Made by a program: the position numbers and the translations under genes. The notes under the pieces are model-generated. The model made no database searches, was not told the DNA's origin, and saw only the letters and a list, made by a program, of their open reading frames with translations. DNA of 40,388 nucleotides, taken from positions 1-40,388 of the forward strand of contig NZ_JAELVH010000020.1 of the NCBI RefSeq assembly GCF_019399235.1, in the 5' to 3' direction. Source of the DNA: Streptomyces poriferorum. GTDB lineage: Bacteria; Actinomycetota; Actinomycetes; Streptomycetales; Streptomycetaceae. Below, in pieces: positions 16,376-24,447 of this stretch. Every line of letters begins with the position of its first letter. Positions within the stretch are counted from its first letter, which is position 1.

Positions 16376-17014
16376 ATGGCAAAGGAACGGCTGCACTTCG
16401 ACGGATGGATCGGAGCCGTCGGCACGGTCTCCGGGACGCGGATCGTGTGGGGGCATTGGCCACGGTCTCCGTTCGGGGCGTTCAGCGACGTCATGATCGA
16501 GCACCCGGACGGCGAGCGCCGTCTGTTCGCCCCCTCCCGCCGGATCGCCGAATTCGTCGCGGACACCTACACGTTCGAGCATGTGGAGGTGGTTCCGGTG
16601 GAGGTCAGGAGCGACGGAAGCCGCTGGCACGTCGGTGCGGGGCCGCTCGTGCTGGACCTCGTCACCGGTTCAAGGTCCGCCCTGGGCCTGCTGCTGCGTA
16701 CGGTGCCGGCGCCCCTGGCCCGCAGCCGCACCTGGGCCGCCGTCTGCGACGTACCGGCCCGCCTGCTGCCGGGTGTCCGCACGCTGGGGCGCGCCGGCCC
16801 GGACCGCCGTGAGTGGTACGGGGCCCGGGACCTGCACCGTGTCCGTGCGGCAACCGCGACGCTGGGCGCTCGGAACCTCGGCGGACTCGCCCCCGTCGAC
16901 CCGCCGGTCACCTTCGGGTTCGGGTCGGCGCCCCGCGTCCCGTCGGTCGTCCGGGTCACCTCCACCGTGGAGATCGCCCGGGGCCCGGGCCACCGCCCCA
17001 CCTCGACGGGCTGA
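16376..17014 (+). CDS. Conserved protein of unknown function
   Basis: 212 aa soluble protein that I cannot place in a named family. It opens with MAKERLHFDGWIGAVG and contains a beta-rich first half (TRIVWGHWPRSPFGAFSDVM, HPDGERRLFAPS) and an arginine-rich second half (REWYGARDLHRVRAATATLG). The style resembles small conserved actinobacterial proteins. I chose ATG 16376 because the upstream in-frame extension is low-complexity and overlaps the PAP2 gene. CAGACT stands six bases before the ATG, in the position of a -10 element of a leaderless transcript, and no ribosome site is seen. The gene is followed by a strong terminator hairpin, so it may form its own unit or end the envelope operon. 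Confidence 0.72.
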   Translation: MAKERLHFDGWIGAVGTVSGTRIVWGHWPRSPFGAFSDVMIEHPDGERRLFAPSRRIAEFVADTYTFEHVEVVPVEVRSDGSRWHVGAGPLVLDLVTGSRSALGLLLRTVPAPLARSRTWAAVCDVPARLLPGVRTLGRAGPDRREWYGARDLHRVRAATATLGARNLGGLAPVDPPVTFGFGSAPRVPSVVRVTSTVEIARGPGHRPTSTG

Positions 17015-17037
17015 CGGTCCCGGCCGGCCCGCAGGAC

Positions 17038-17070
17038 ACCGGGCCCGCAGGAGCCTCTTGCGGGCCCGGT
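17038..17070 (+). terminator. Terminator hairpin after the unknown protein gene
   Basis: Perfect 12-base stem (17038-17049 with 17059-17070) around a 9-base loop, 23 bases after the stop at 17014. It separates the envelope cluster from the riboswitch-controlled permease. Confidence 0.7.
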
Positions 17071-17225
17071 CCCGGCAGCCGTACCCCGTCACCGTGACAG
17101 TTCCCCGAAGCCCGCGCCTTGCTCGACGAGCCGTGTGAACACACCGTCAGGCGGTCCTGCGACCGACCGGTCGGAGCCCTGTCGCCCGGGCCCGAACACG
17201 TGGGTTAGCCTTGCCGACGCAATCC

Positions 17226-17303
17226 GACACGGGGTGCCCCGACCAGCGGGGCTGAGATCACACCCGTCGAACCTGAACCAGTTAGCACTGGCGGAGGGAT
17301 GTC
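17226..17303 (+). ncRNA. TPP riboswitch (THI element)
   Basis: Contains the conserved aptamer segments CGGGGTGCC at about 17230, GCTGAGA at 17251, ACCCGT at 17262, and CCTGAACC with CTGGCGGAGGGATGTC toward the 3' end. The closing helix P1 pairs GACA (17226-17229) with TGTC (17300-17303). The ribosome site GGAGGG (17293-17298) is part of the aptamer's 3' strand, so thiamine pyrophosphate binding would hide it and block translation of the permease that begins at 17308. Confidence 0.96.
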
Positions 17304-17307
17304 ACCG

Positions 17308-18717
17308 ATGTCATTTCCACATGCTCCGAGCGGCCCGGCGGCCACCGGTCACCCGCCCGTCCTCGACGGGCGGACGCCCTCCGCATCCGGTGATCTGCGC
17401 ATCGAGACCCGCGGGATCGCCCCGGTCCCCGAGTCGCACCGCTACGGTGCTCCCGGGCGGCTGTTCACCGTGTGGTTCGCCCCGAACCTCACGATGACGG
17501 GCGTCTTCACCGGCACGATCGGCATCGTTCTCGGGCTGGACTTCACCACCGCGCTGGTGGCCGTCGTGCTCGGCACCCTCGTGGGCGCCGCGCCCACCGC
17601 GTACCTCGGGACCTGGGGCAGTCTCACGGGCACGGGTCAACTGCCGCTGGCGCGACTCGCCTTCGGCCGGGCCGTTGCCGTGCCGGGCGTACTGCAGTGG
17701 CTTTCGTCGGTCGCGTGGGACGCGCTGATCGGCCTCTTCGGCGGGGACGCGCTGGCTCGACTGTGCGGATGGCCGTTCTGGCTGGGCGTACTCGTGATGA
17801 TGGTGGGGCAGGGGCTACTCGGTGTCTTCGGCTACGAGGCGATACACCGGCTGCAGAAGGTCATGACCTTCGTGCTGGCCGCCGCGTTCGTCGCGCTGGC
17901 CGTGAAACTCCTCGACGGCGTCCACCCCACCACCAGCGGGTCGGTACACGGCGCCGACCGCGCCGGCGCCTTCGTGCTCACCAGCACCATCGCGCTCAGC
18001 CTCGCGCTGTCCTGGGCCCCGTACGCCAGCGACTTCAGCCGGTACCTGCCACGGTCCGCCTCCCGCCCCCGCATGTTCTGGTACACGCTTCTCGGTATCT
18101 CGGTCTCCTTCGTCGCGGTGCAGGCGCTCGGCCTGTGGGGAGCGTCCGCCTTCACCGACCAGACCGCGAAGGGCGTCGACGAACTGCTGGGAGGCGGCGC
18201 GCTCGGCGCGTTCGGACTGCTGGCCGTCGCGCTGGCGGCGCTGTGCAGCAACGCGATGAACGACTACAGCGGCTCCCTGGCCCTTCAGACCGTCGGGGTG
18301 CCCATCCCGCGGCCGCTGGCGGCGGCGCTCTCCGCCGTACTCGGCTTCCCGCTGGTGCTGTGGATGCACGCCGCGGACACCACGGCCCGCTTCCAGAACG
18401 TGTTGCTGTTCGTCGGTTACTGGATCCCCGGGTTCGTGGCGGTCGTGGCCGTCGACTGGTTCGCTCGCGCCGGGGAGAGGGGCGGAGTTCCGTTCGATCC
18501 GGCTGCCGAGGGTGACCGGCCGCAGCCGTGGTGGCCCGCCCTCGCGGCGTTCGTCGTCGCCTTCGGCGCGGCGGTTCCGTTCATGGACACGAGCCTGTAC
18601 GTGGGGCCGGTGGCCGCGGCTCTGCACGGCGCGGACCTCGCGTACTACGTCGCGTTCGTCGCGGCGCTCGCCGTCTACGCGCCCCTGCGGTTGCGCCGCC
18701 GGGCGGCCGGCCGCTGA
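17308..18717 (+). CDS. cytX: NCS1 permease, probable hydroxymethylpyrimidine transporter
   Basis: 469 aa nucleobase:cation symporter-1 family protein with about twelve membrane segments. The N-terminal region carries the family pattern FTVWFAPNLTMTGVFTGTIG, and later conserved parts include SWAPYASDFSRYLPR and AALCSNAMNDYSGSLALQTVG. TPP-riboswitch-controlled NCS1 transporters of the CytX type are thought to import the thiamine pyrimidine precursor HMP. I place the start at ATG 17308, nine bases after GGAGGG; the in-frame ATG at 17299 abuts that site and lies within the aptamer. No thiamine biosynthesis gene adjoins it, so it acts as a stand-alone salvage transporter. Confidence 0.9.
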   Translation: MSFPHAPSGPAATGHPPVLDGRTPSASGDLRIETRGIAPVPESHRYGAPGRLFTVWFAPNLTMTGVFTGTIGIVLGLDFTTALVAVVLGTLVGAAPTAYLGTWGSLTGTGQLPLARLAFGRAVAVPGVLQWLSSVAWDALIGLFGGDALARLCGWPFWLGVLVMMVGQGLLGVFGYEAIHRLQKVMTFVLAAAFVALAVKLLDGVHPTTSGSVHGADRAGAFVLTSTIALSLALSWAPYASDFSRYLPRSASRPRMFWYTLLGISVSFVAVQALGLWGASAFTDQTAKGVDELLGGGALGAFGLLAVALAALCSNAMNDYSGSLALQTVGVPIPRPLAAALSAVLGFPLVLWMHAADTTARFQNVLLFVGYWIPGFVAVVAVDWFARAGERGGVPFDPAAEGDRPQPWWPALAAFVVAFGAAVPFMDTSLYVGPVAAALHGADLAYYVAFVAALAVYAPLRLRRRAAGR

Positions 18718-18776
18718 GCCGGTGGGGTCACCGCACGGCTGTACGCCCGCGCTCCGGACACGGGATGATCACCGCC

Positions 18777-19379
18777 ATGATGATTACTCATGATGGCTGC
18801 TCGCCAACGGTCCACCCCACGGCCTATGTCGCTCCGACCGCCACGCTGTGCGGGAACGTGCGGGTGGGCGCCGGGTGCCGGGTGCTGTTCGGTGCGGTAC
18901 TCACCGCCGAGGGCGGACCGGTGGAGGTCGGCGAGGGCAGCATCGTGATGGAGAACGCGGTCCTGCGAGGTACCCGGCGGGACCCGCTGGTTCTGGGACG
19001 GCAGGTGCTGGTGGGCCCCACCTCCTGCCTGACCGGTTGCCGGGTCGAGGACGAGGTCTTCCTGGCCACCGGCAGCCGCGTCTTCAACGGCGCACGGATC
19101 GGGACCCGATCCGAGGTGCGGATCAACGGCATCGTGCATCTGCGCACCGTGCTGCCGGCGGACTCGATGGTGCCGATCGGATGGGTCGCCGTCGGCGACC
19201 CGGTGCGCATCCTTCCGCCGGAGCAGCACGACGGGATCTGGGCGGTGCAGAAGGAACTGGACTTCCCCGGTCACGTTTTCGGCCTCGACCGCCCGGCCGA
19301 CGGCGAGAGCCTGATGCCGGCGATCTCGGAACGTTTCGGCCGCAGCCTCGGCCGGCACAGCGACGACCAGGAGATCTGA
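18777..19379 (+). CDS. Gamma-carbonic-anhydrase-like hexapeptide-repeat protein
   Basis: About 200 aa. The first 160 residues are a left-handed beta-helix of hexapeptide repeats (HPTAYVAPTATLCGNVRVGAG, VEVGEGSIVMENAVLRG), as in the gamma carbonic anhydrase/YrdA/PaaY group. The zinc-binding GHxxxxHG segment of true gamma carbonic anhydrases is replaced by GPTSCLTGCRVED, so it probably lacks carbonic anhydrase activity or binds metal differently. A helical C-terminal tail follows (ERFGRSLGRHSDDQEI). Starts at 18765, 18777 or 18780 are all possible; 18777 is preceded by a purine-rich CGGGATGA. It lies 59 bases after the permease and may share its transcript. Acyl- or acetyltransferase activity is an alternative for this fold. 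Confidence 0.78.
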   Translation: MMITHDGCSPTVHPTAYVAPTATLCGNVRVGAGCRVLFGAVLTAEGGPVEVGEGSIVMENAVLRGTRRDPLVLGRQVLVGPTSCLTGCRVEDEVFLATGSRVFNGARIGTRSEVRINGIVHLRTVLPADSMVPIGWVAVGDPVRILPPEQHDGIWAVQKELDFPGHVFGLDRPADGESLMPAISERFGRSLGRHSDDQEI

Positions 19380-19458
19380 GCCGCGCAGGAGTGCCCCCGG
19401 TGAGGCCGGTCGGCGCACGGCAGGCCGGAGGGCATATCCGCTCCCGCGCGGGCGACGC

Positions 19459-20590
19459 TCAGACGTTCACACGCGGGACGCTCTTGTTCCAGGTGCGGGA
19501 GAAAACCCTGCGGCCGTCCTCGTAGCCGTCCAACGTGGCATCGACGTGGAAATCGGTCTCGTCCGACGTCAGGATCGTGCGGGTCTCCAGTCTCCACCCG
19601 GACGTCCCGTCCGGGACGGCCGAAAGGCGCCAACGGCACGTCATCCGGGGCCGCCACGGGCCGGACCGGCAGGGTGAGGGAGCTGCCGGCCTCGTGAACG
19701 CTCAGCCGGGCAGGTGAGGGTGCCGGCCAGACGAGCGGCCAGTACGAGGTCGAGAGCAAGAGGCACACGCGATGTCCGGCGGGGAATACCTGGGCGGCTC
19801 CGTTGAGCGGGATCCGGACCCGGTAGATCCTGCCCGGTTCGAGTGGTTCAAGAGCGCCATCACCCGATCGGTGCGCGAGGTTGAGCACCCCGTAGGTCAC
19901 CCGCCTCGCACGGCCGTCGGGAGCGACGTCCGACAGGCGGACGGTGACCTGCGCCGCCCGGCCCGACGAGGACACCAGCGGTTCCGCGGCGGGGGCGCCG
20001 AGGATATCCAGGCGTTCCGTCAGGGGCTGTGTATCGAAGACGAGTGAGCGCCGTCCTCCTCGCGCTGGTCGTACGGCAGATCCGGCGGGGCGTTGCAGGA
20101 GGCCCACTTCCCAGTGTGAGGGAGCTTGTGCGACCAGGGCCCGATCAGCCCCTTGCGGGGTACGCCGACATGGCTCAGGAGACGTTTCACCGCGTTGGAG
20201 TACCCGTCCGCCCAGCCACTGGAGGCGAGCACTTCTTCCGCATCGCGCTGTTCCCGTTCCAGGTACTCGTCCCGGAGGACCCCCTCCGACTCCCCCGTGC
20301 CTCGCACGGTCTACCCGCACGCAGACGTAACCGTGGCCGGCGATGTAGGGGTGGTGGATCGCGTCGCGGGTGGAGGTCAGGTCGTTCTTCCGGTACGGAA
20401 TGGCCTCCAGGGTCGCCGGGACAGGCTCGGCGTCCGACCCGCTGGGGCGCCAGACCCTCGCTGACAGCCGGACCCCGTCCGACATGGTGATGGTGACGTG
20501 GTCCTCCTGCAGAACCGTGTACGGCAGTTGACCGGCATGTCGCACACCGATGGTCTGCTCCCTCCTGCTCCTGCTCCTGTCCCCGTTCAC
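19459..20590 (-). pseudogene. Decayed CocE/NonD family hydrolase
   Basis: Remnant of an X-Pro dipeptidyl-peptidase/CocE-type serine hydrolase, normally about 650-700 aa but here about 1.1 kb. The start is intact (GTG 20590, then VTITMSDGVRLSARVWRP and AIPYRKNDL). The frame then shifts into another reading frame (RGTGESEGVLRDEYLE) and jumps to WADGYSNAVKRLLSHVGVPR and GLIGPWSHKLPH. The C-terminal jelly-roll part (FDTQPLTERLDILG, RVRIPLNGAAQVFPAGHRV) is in the first frame, and the last piece (SGWRLETRTILTSDETDFHV, ending at 19459) is shifted again. The block that would carry the catalytic serine (GxSWGG type) is missing. The gene still overlaps the upstream ATP-grasp remnant by four bases, a relic of translational coupling. 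Confidence 0.85.
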
Positions 20591-21490
20591 GGCGGCTCCC
20601 GGTCACAGCCGCCCGGAGCCGTTTCGTCGAAGGTGAGGCCCGACGCGGCGACGCACTGGTCGAACTTGCGCCGCAGGCCCTTCTCGTCGTCCGCTCCGGT
20701 GAAGATGTGCGCGACCTCGTAGCTGTAGCTGTAGCTGTCCTGGGAATGCCTTGGATTCATCTCCAGCAGGCTGATCTCGTCCGTCTCCGAGTCATAGAAG
20801 TACTCGATGCTGAATGTGTCCGCGTCCATTCCTATCTGCCGCATCATTCGCCTTCTCACCTCATGAAGTCGCCGTATCACCCCCGGGAGAAGCATGCTCG
20901 GATACTGGTGGCGCAGGAAACAAGACGAGCCCGGGTAGTTGATCGAGTCGAGCACTCCGTAGACGGTGACTTCCCCTTCGTGCACATAGCCTTCCACGGC
21001 CACCTGGAGACCCGTCATGGCCTCCTCCTCAAGACAGACCTGGCCGCCCACGCCGGCCGTTTATGGCGGCAGTTCGAGAAGACTGACCACCGCGTCGAAG
21101 GGCCTTCCGACCTCGCCGATCCCTTTTCGTATCCTGTCGACGGCCGCACGGAACTCCGCGATGTCCGAGACCGCGTAGGCGAGTTCCGAGGAGTAGGCGA
21201 GAGCAGGCTTGAGCCACATGGGAAAAGCCACACCGTCGGGCGGCCGGGGGTCCGTGCTGTCGAGGTCCACCCGTCCGAAGTCCGGGGTGCGCGTCAATGC
21301 TGCCGTCGTGCGCGTCGAGGACCGCGCGGGACCGGCTCATCAGATCGGCGACCGAGACCTCACCCTCCTGCAGTTCCGTGATGCTGAGCAGTGGATTGAG
21401 CCTGTACGTGTCGGCGTCCGGGACAGCGTTCAGCGTCGGCAGGTTGGCTTCGTCGAGGCCGGGCACGAAGATGTTCCGCCGGTGGGACAC
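20587..21490 (-). pseudogene. Decayed ATP-grasp enzyme gene
   Basis: Remnant of an ATP-grasp carboxylate-amine ligase-like protein. The N-terminal part starts at GTG 21490 with an AGGAC site upstream (SHRRNIFVPGLDEANLPTLN) and runs to AVLDAHDGSIDAH. The next piece, in another frame, reads HPDFGRV-like PDFGRVDLDSTDPRPPDG and PMWLKPALAYSSELAYAV and reaches a stop at 21061. A third piece in yet another frame (EEAMTGLQVAVEGYVHEGE, FSIEYFYDSETDEISLLEMN) includes the metal-binding EMNPRHS end of the ATP-grasp fold. The order of conserved blocks suggests missing segments after DGSIDA and after NPRHSQ. At about 900 bases it is shorter than the usual 1.2 kb. It heads a dead two-gene operon with the hydrolase remnant. 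Confidence 0.82.
20719..20738. repeat. Hexamer tandem repeat inside the ATP-grasp remnant
   Basis: Three copies of GTAGCT plus two further bases. On the minus strand they encode alternating Ser-Tyr (SYSYSY) just after a probable deletion joint in the pseudogene. Slippage during decay would explain it. Confidence 0.8.
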
Positions 21491-21589
21491 GGCGTTGTCC
21501 TTTCGTGAGGGTTCACGACGCGTGCCCTTCCCACGCGCTCCGAACCGGCGTCCCGGGACGGGCGGGCCAATTCCTGCAGAACACACAGA

Positions 21590-21629
21590 TGCGGGGTGGC
21601 CCCGACCTGCTGGTCGGGGCCACCCCGCA
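21590..21629 (-). terminator. Strong terminator hairpin
   Basis: A perfect 18-base stem (21590-21607 with 21612-21629) with loop TGCT. It lies 37 bases downstream of the stop of the small hydrophobic protein gene on the minus strand, and upstream of the ATP-grasp remnant. It isolates the two transcripts. Confidence 0.85.
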
Positions 21630-21666
21630 CTGCTGAACTACTGAATTGCTGACCGGTCGTCGATGA

Positions 21667-21837
21667 CTACCAGCGGTACCAGCGGCCACGGTGGCCGCCC
21701 GCTCCGACGGAGCGCATGACAAAGCCGAGCAGCCAGACAGCCAGCACGATCACTGCCACGATCCACAAGGCCTTCAATGCGAATCCGGCACCGAAAAGAA
21801 CGAGAGCGAGCAGGAGAACGAGAAGCAGGGGAACCAT
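21667..21837 (-). CDS. Small hydrophobic membrane protein
   Basis: 56 aa, mostly two hydrophobic segments (VPLLLVLLLALVLFGAGFAL and LWIVAVIVLAVWLLGFVMR), ending in a basic, aromatic tail (GGHRGRWYRW). The ATG at 21837 is preceded by a strong GGAGG. Small proteins of this kind are common in Streptomyces and are often stress-induced, but no function is established that I can name. It is divergent from the PRC-barrel gene across a 291-base gap and ends before a strong terminator. No clear stress-sigma promoter was found in the gap. Confidence 0.82.
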   Translation of the reverse strand: MVPLLLVLLLALVLFGAGFALKALWIVAVIVLAVWLLGFVMRSVGAGGHRGRWYRW

Positions 21838-22128
21838 AGTTATCAACCTCCAGGATCTCGAATGCCCTGCCCACCACCTCTCATGCATCAGAATCCGCTG
21901 GTTTCTCCGCCGGAACCACGGGAACAAGAGCCGCTCGGCCGCGAGGCGGCTTCCTCCCTTCTTCGCCCGTTCCCCCCGTCCCGCAAACTCTCCGAGAAGC
22001 AGACGCATGGGGACGGGAAGGCAGGGCATGCGGTCTCCCGAGAGAGCGTCACCGCTTTGCACGGGACGCCGACACCCTCCGCCGTTTCACCTGTGGAAGG
22101 TGAAGAATCTCTATGAAGGAGCCATTTC

Positions 22129-22482
22129 ATGAGTGACAACATCTGGGGCTACCAGCCGGCCGCCAACTACACCGCGGGCACCGACCTGATCGGATACAAG
22201 GTCGAAGCCACCGACGGGAGTATCGGCAAGGTGGACAAGCACTCGGACGAAGTCAACTCCTCGTACCTCGTGGTGGACACCGGCCTCTGGATCTTCGGCA
22301 AGCACGTCCTGCTCCCGGCCGGCACGGTACTCAGCGTCGACCCGGACGAGCAGAGGATCTTCGTCGACCTGACGAAGGACCAGATCAAGCACTCCCCCGA
22401 GTTCGACAAGGACAAGCACGTCGGCGACGCCGGATACCACGAGCAGGTCGGCAACTACTACGGCGGTCACCGCCGCACCTGA
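22129..22482 (+). CDS. PRC-barrel domain protein
   Basis: 117 aa soluble protein with a single PRC-barrel domain over residues 18-90 (GTDLIGYKVEATDGSIGKVD, SSYLVVDTGLWIFGKHVLLP, TVLSVDPDEQRIFVDLTKDQ) and a hydrophilic His/Tyr/Gly-rich tail. PRC-barrels mediate protein interaction in RNA processing and photosynthetic reaction centres; stand-alone actinobacterial versions lack a known role and are often stress-related. GAAGGAG lies 8 bases before the ATG. It is followed after 19 bases by a perfect terminator, so it is monocistronic. Confidence 0.88.
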   Translation: MSDNIWGYQPAANYTAGTDLIGYKVEATDGSIGKVDKHSDEVNSSYLVVDTGLWIFGKHVLLPAGTVLSVDPDEQRIFVDLTKDQIKHSPEFDKDKHVGDAGYHEQVGNYYGGHRRT

Positions 22483-22501
22483 TTCTCGCGGGACTGCAGT
22501 A

Positions 22502-22540
22502 GGCAGGGGCCCGACCGGATTCTCCGGTCGGGCCCCTGCC
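22502..22540 (+). terminator. Strong terminator hairpin
   Basis: A perfect 18-base stem (22502-22519 with 22523-22540) closed by a 3-base loop, just after the PRC-barrel gene. Confidence 0.87.
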
Positions 22541-22585
22541 GTCTGCTCGGCCGTGACGCCGGCGCGACCGCGCAGCGGCTGCGGT

Positions 22586-22607
22586 TTGACCTTGACACGG
22601 TGACAGG
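22586..22607 (+). promoter_or_regulatory. MerR-type operator/promoter candidate
   Basis: TTGACCTTGACACGGTGACAGG contains a -35-like TTGACC and an imperfect dyad of CCTTGACAC with GTGACAGG. It is 31 bases upstream of the HEAT-repeat gene and two genes upstream of a MerR regulator gene, which is the expected place for autoregulation. The right half-site is imperfect and no good -10 box is evident. Confidence 0.4.
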
Positions 22608-22638
22608 CCCTTCGCTGTCTGCCGAGGAGGTGGTCGAG

Positions 22639-23304
22639 ATGACGGCCATGAAACAGGACACGGATGCGTTGCGAGCGCTCCAGGGGCTGGAGGACAGCCG
22701 TTCCTCCGTGCGGCTGCGGGCTGCTCTGACGGTCGGCTCGACGCCCGACCCGGGCTTCGTCGACAAACTCGTCCAGCGGTGCGGGATCGAGCCCGACTTC
22801 TTCGTCCGCGACATGCTGACCTGGGCTCTCACCCGCCACCCGGTGTCCACGACACTCCCCCGGCTGGTCCGCGAACTCCGTTCGGAACGTCCGCAGGCCC
22901 GCAGCCAGGCACTGCACACCCTGTCCAAGATCGGGGACCGGCAGGCTTGGCCGGCCATCACACGGGCGCTGCTGACCGACGCCGACCACGAGGTCGCACG
23001 GGCCGCCTGGAGGACCGCGGTCGCGCTCGTACCGGAGGGCAGGGAGTCGGCCCTGGCCGTGGTGCTCGCGACGCAGCTCGGGCGCGGGGACCGGGAGACG
23101 CAGCTGAGCCTCAGCCGTGCTCTGGTCGCGCTGGGTGAGGTCATCGTGCCGGCTCTGCACGGAGCGACGACGGCTTCCGGCCCGCAGGTGCGCGTCCACG
23201 CGCTCGCCACCCAACGACTGCTGCACGATCCGGAGGCCGGATTCGAGTTCGCACTCGAGGAGGCGAAACGCGTCGTGGCCCTCGGCGGGCACATCCACGG
23301 GTGA
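22639..23304 (+). CDS. HEAT-repeat protein
   Basis: 221 aa, almost wholly alpha-helical HEAT repeats of about 30-35 residues (LRALQGLEDSRSSVRLRAAL, RELRSERPQARSQALHTLSK, WPAITRALLTDADHEVARAA). Such repeats form a curved solenoid for protein binding, so it is probably a scaffold or partner protein. ATG 22639 is preceded by GAGGAGG eight bases upstream; the in-frame GTG at 22600 lies inside the operator-like dyad and is less likely. It is 9 bases upstream of a MerR regulator that has its own HEAT repeats, suggesting that the two solenoids interact or share an ancestry. Confidence 0.85.
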   Translation: MTAMKQDTDALRALQGLEDSRSSVRLRAALTVGSTPDPGFVDKLVQRCGIEPDFFVRDMLTWALTRHPVSTTLPRLVRELRSERPQARSQALHTLSKIGDRQAWPAITRALLTDADHEVARAAWRTAVALVPEGRESALAVVLATQLGRGDRETQLSLSRALVALGEVIVPALHGATTASGPQVRVHALATQRLLHDPEAGFEFALEEAKRVVALGGHIHG

Positions 23305-23313
23305 CAATAGGAC

Positions 23314-24318
23314 GTGTTGATCGGTGAGGTGGCGCAACGGTCCGGAGTCAGTGCCCGGATGCTCCGGCACTACGAGTCGCTCGGTCTGGTACGGCCCTTC
23401 GGCCGTACGGGATCCGGCTACCGGGAGTACTCCGGGGAGGATATCCGGCGCATCTTCCACATCGAGAGCCTGCGGTCGCTGGGGCTGTCGCTGCGTGAGG
23501 TAGGACGCGCGCTCGACGATCCCGGCTTCACGCCCTCGGAGCTCGTCGGTGATCTCATCCGGCAGACGCACGAGCGCATCGAGGCCGAGACCGAACTGCT
23601 CACGCGGCTGCGCCGGATCGATGCGGCGGACCCCGCCGGCTGGGAGGGCGTGCTCCACGTCGTCGCGCTTATCCAGGCTCTGGGTTCGAAGAGTCCCGGT
23701 GCGCGCCAACGCGCGGCCCTCACCTCGGGCGACGAGGTTCCGGTGCCGGTGGAGGCCTTGGTCGAGGCAGCGTTGAGCGAGGCGGACACGAACGTGGCCG
23801 GAGCGCTGCGTTGGGCCCTGGCCCGGTCCGGCGACGGCGTTCCCGGGCTGCTGGCGCGGGGCCTCTGCTCACCGGTGGCCGCGGTACGGGAGCGTGCCGT
23901 CCGGTCACTCGCAGAGATGCCGGGTGACGAGGCGACCGCGGAGCTGCGGCACGCCCTGGTGAATGCCGACATCGTGGTCCGCGGACATGCGGCTCTGGCC
24001 CTCGGTACACGTGGCGAGACCGAGGCGGTCCCGATCCTCATCGCCATGATCGTGGACGGGAGGAACGACACCGACGCGGCCGACGCCCTGAGCGTGTTGG
24101 CCACCGACTCCGCGATGGCGGACGGGATCGCGACCGAACTCGTCGGCCGTCTGGCTCACGACGCCACCGGAGCGCCCGCCCGCGGACGGCTGACGCAGGC
24201 GCTGGCGGCCGTTCCGGGGACGGCGGCGTCATCCGCCCTCGTGGAACTGTCGCGCGACGGGGACCGTGCCGTCGCGCTGACCGCGACCTACCTTCTGCGG
24301 CTACGCGGCGCGCGGTAG
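23314..24318 (+). CDS. MerR family regulator with C-terminal HEAT repeats
   Basis: 334 aa fusion. Residues 1-70 are the MerR winged helix (LIGEVAQRSGVSARMLRHYE, RTGSGYREYSGEDIRRI), and about 75-105 is the dimerisation helix (LIRQTHERIEAETELLTRLR). From about residue 115 a HEAT-like solenoid replaces the usual small effector domain (NVAGALRWALARSGDG, RERAVRSLAEMPGDEATAEL, VVRGHAALALGTRGETEAVP). The start is GTG 23314, nine bases after the stop of the HEAT protein gene, with only a weak AGGAC ribosome site. A protein, rather than a small molecule, is a reasonable guess for the effector. A strong terminator follows. Confidence 0.88.
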   Translation: MLIGEVAQRSGVSARMLRHYESLGLVRPFGRTGSGYREYSGEDIRRIFHIESLRSLGLSLREVGRALDDPGFTPSELVGDLIRQTHERIEAETELLTRLRRIDAADPAGWEGVLHVVALIQALGSKSPGARQRAALTSGDEVPVPVEALVEAALSEADTNVAGALRWALARSGDGVPGLLARGLCSPVAAVRERAVRSLAEMPGDEATAELRHALVNADIVVRGHAALALGTRGETEAVPILIAMIVDGRNDTDAADALSVLATDSAMADGIATELVGRLAHDATGAPARGRLTQALAAVPGTAASSALVELSRDGDRAVALTATYLLRLRGAR

Positions 24319-24389
24319 CGCCCGGTTGGACTCGCCCGGCACCGCGGCCGCACGCGCGGGGCCCGGCACAGGACGTCGGACGGACGCCG

Positions 24390-24429
24390 CACGCCGCACG
24401 CCGGGAAGCGTGTCCCGGCGTGCGGCGTG
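24390..24429. terminator. Bidirectional terminator between merR-HEAT and rph
   Basis: A perfect 17-base stem (24390-24406 with 24413-24429) with a 6-base loop, located between two convergent genes and 18 bases from the rph stop. Confidence 0.87.
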
Positions 24430-24447
24430 GGACCTCCCGTGGACCGG

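Noticed and set aside
13101..16463. Minus-strand open frame of over 1000 codons opposite the PAP2-DAGK/BrkB/PAP2 genes
   Set aside because: Composition is Arg/Gly/Pro/His/Glu-rich without domains; the plus strand has three recognised families with proper starts.
21838..22128. Possible stress-sigma promoter (GCAT-N15-GGGCAT) before the small hydrophobic protein
   Set aside because: Both boxes are only loose matches, and such matches are frequent in GC-rich DNA.
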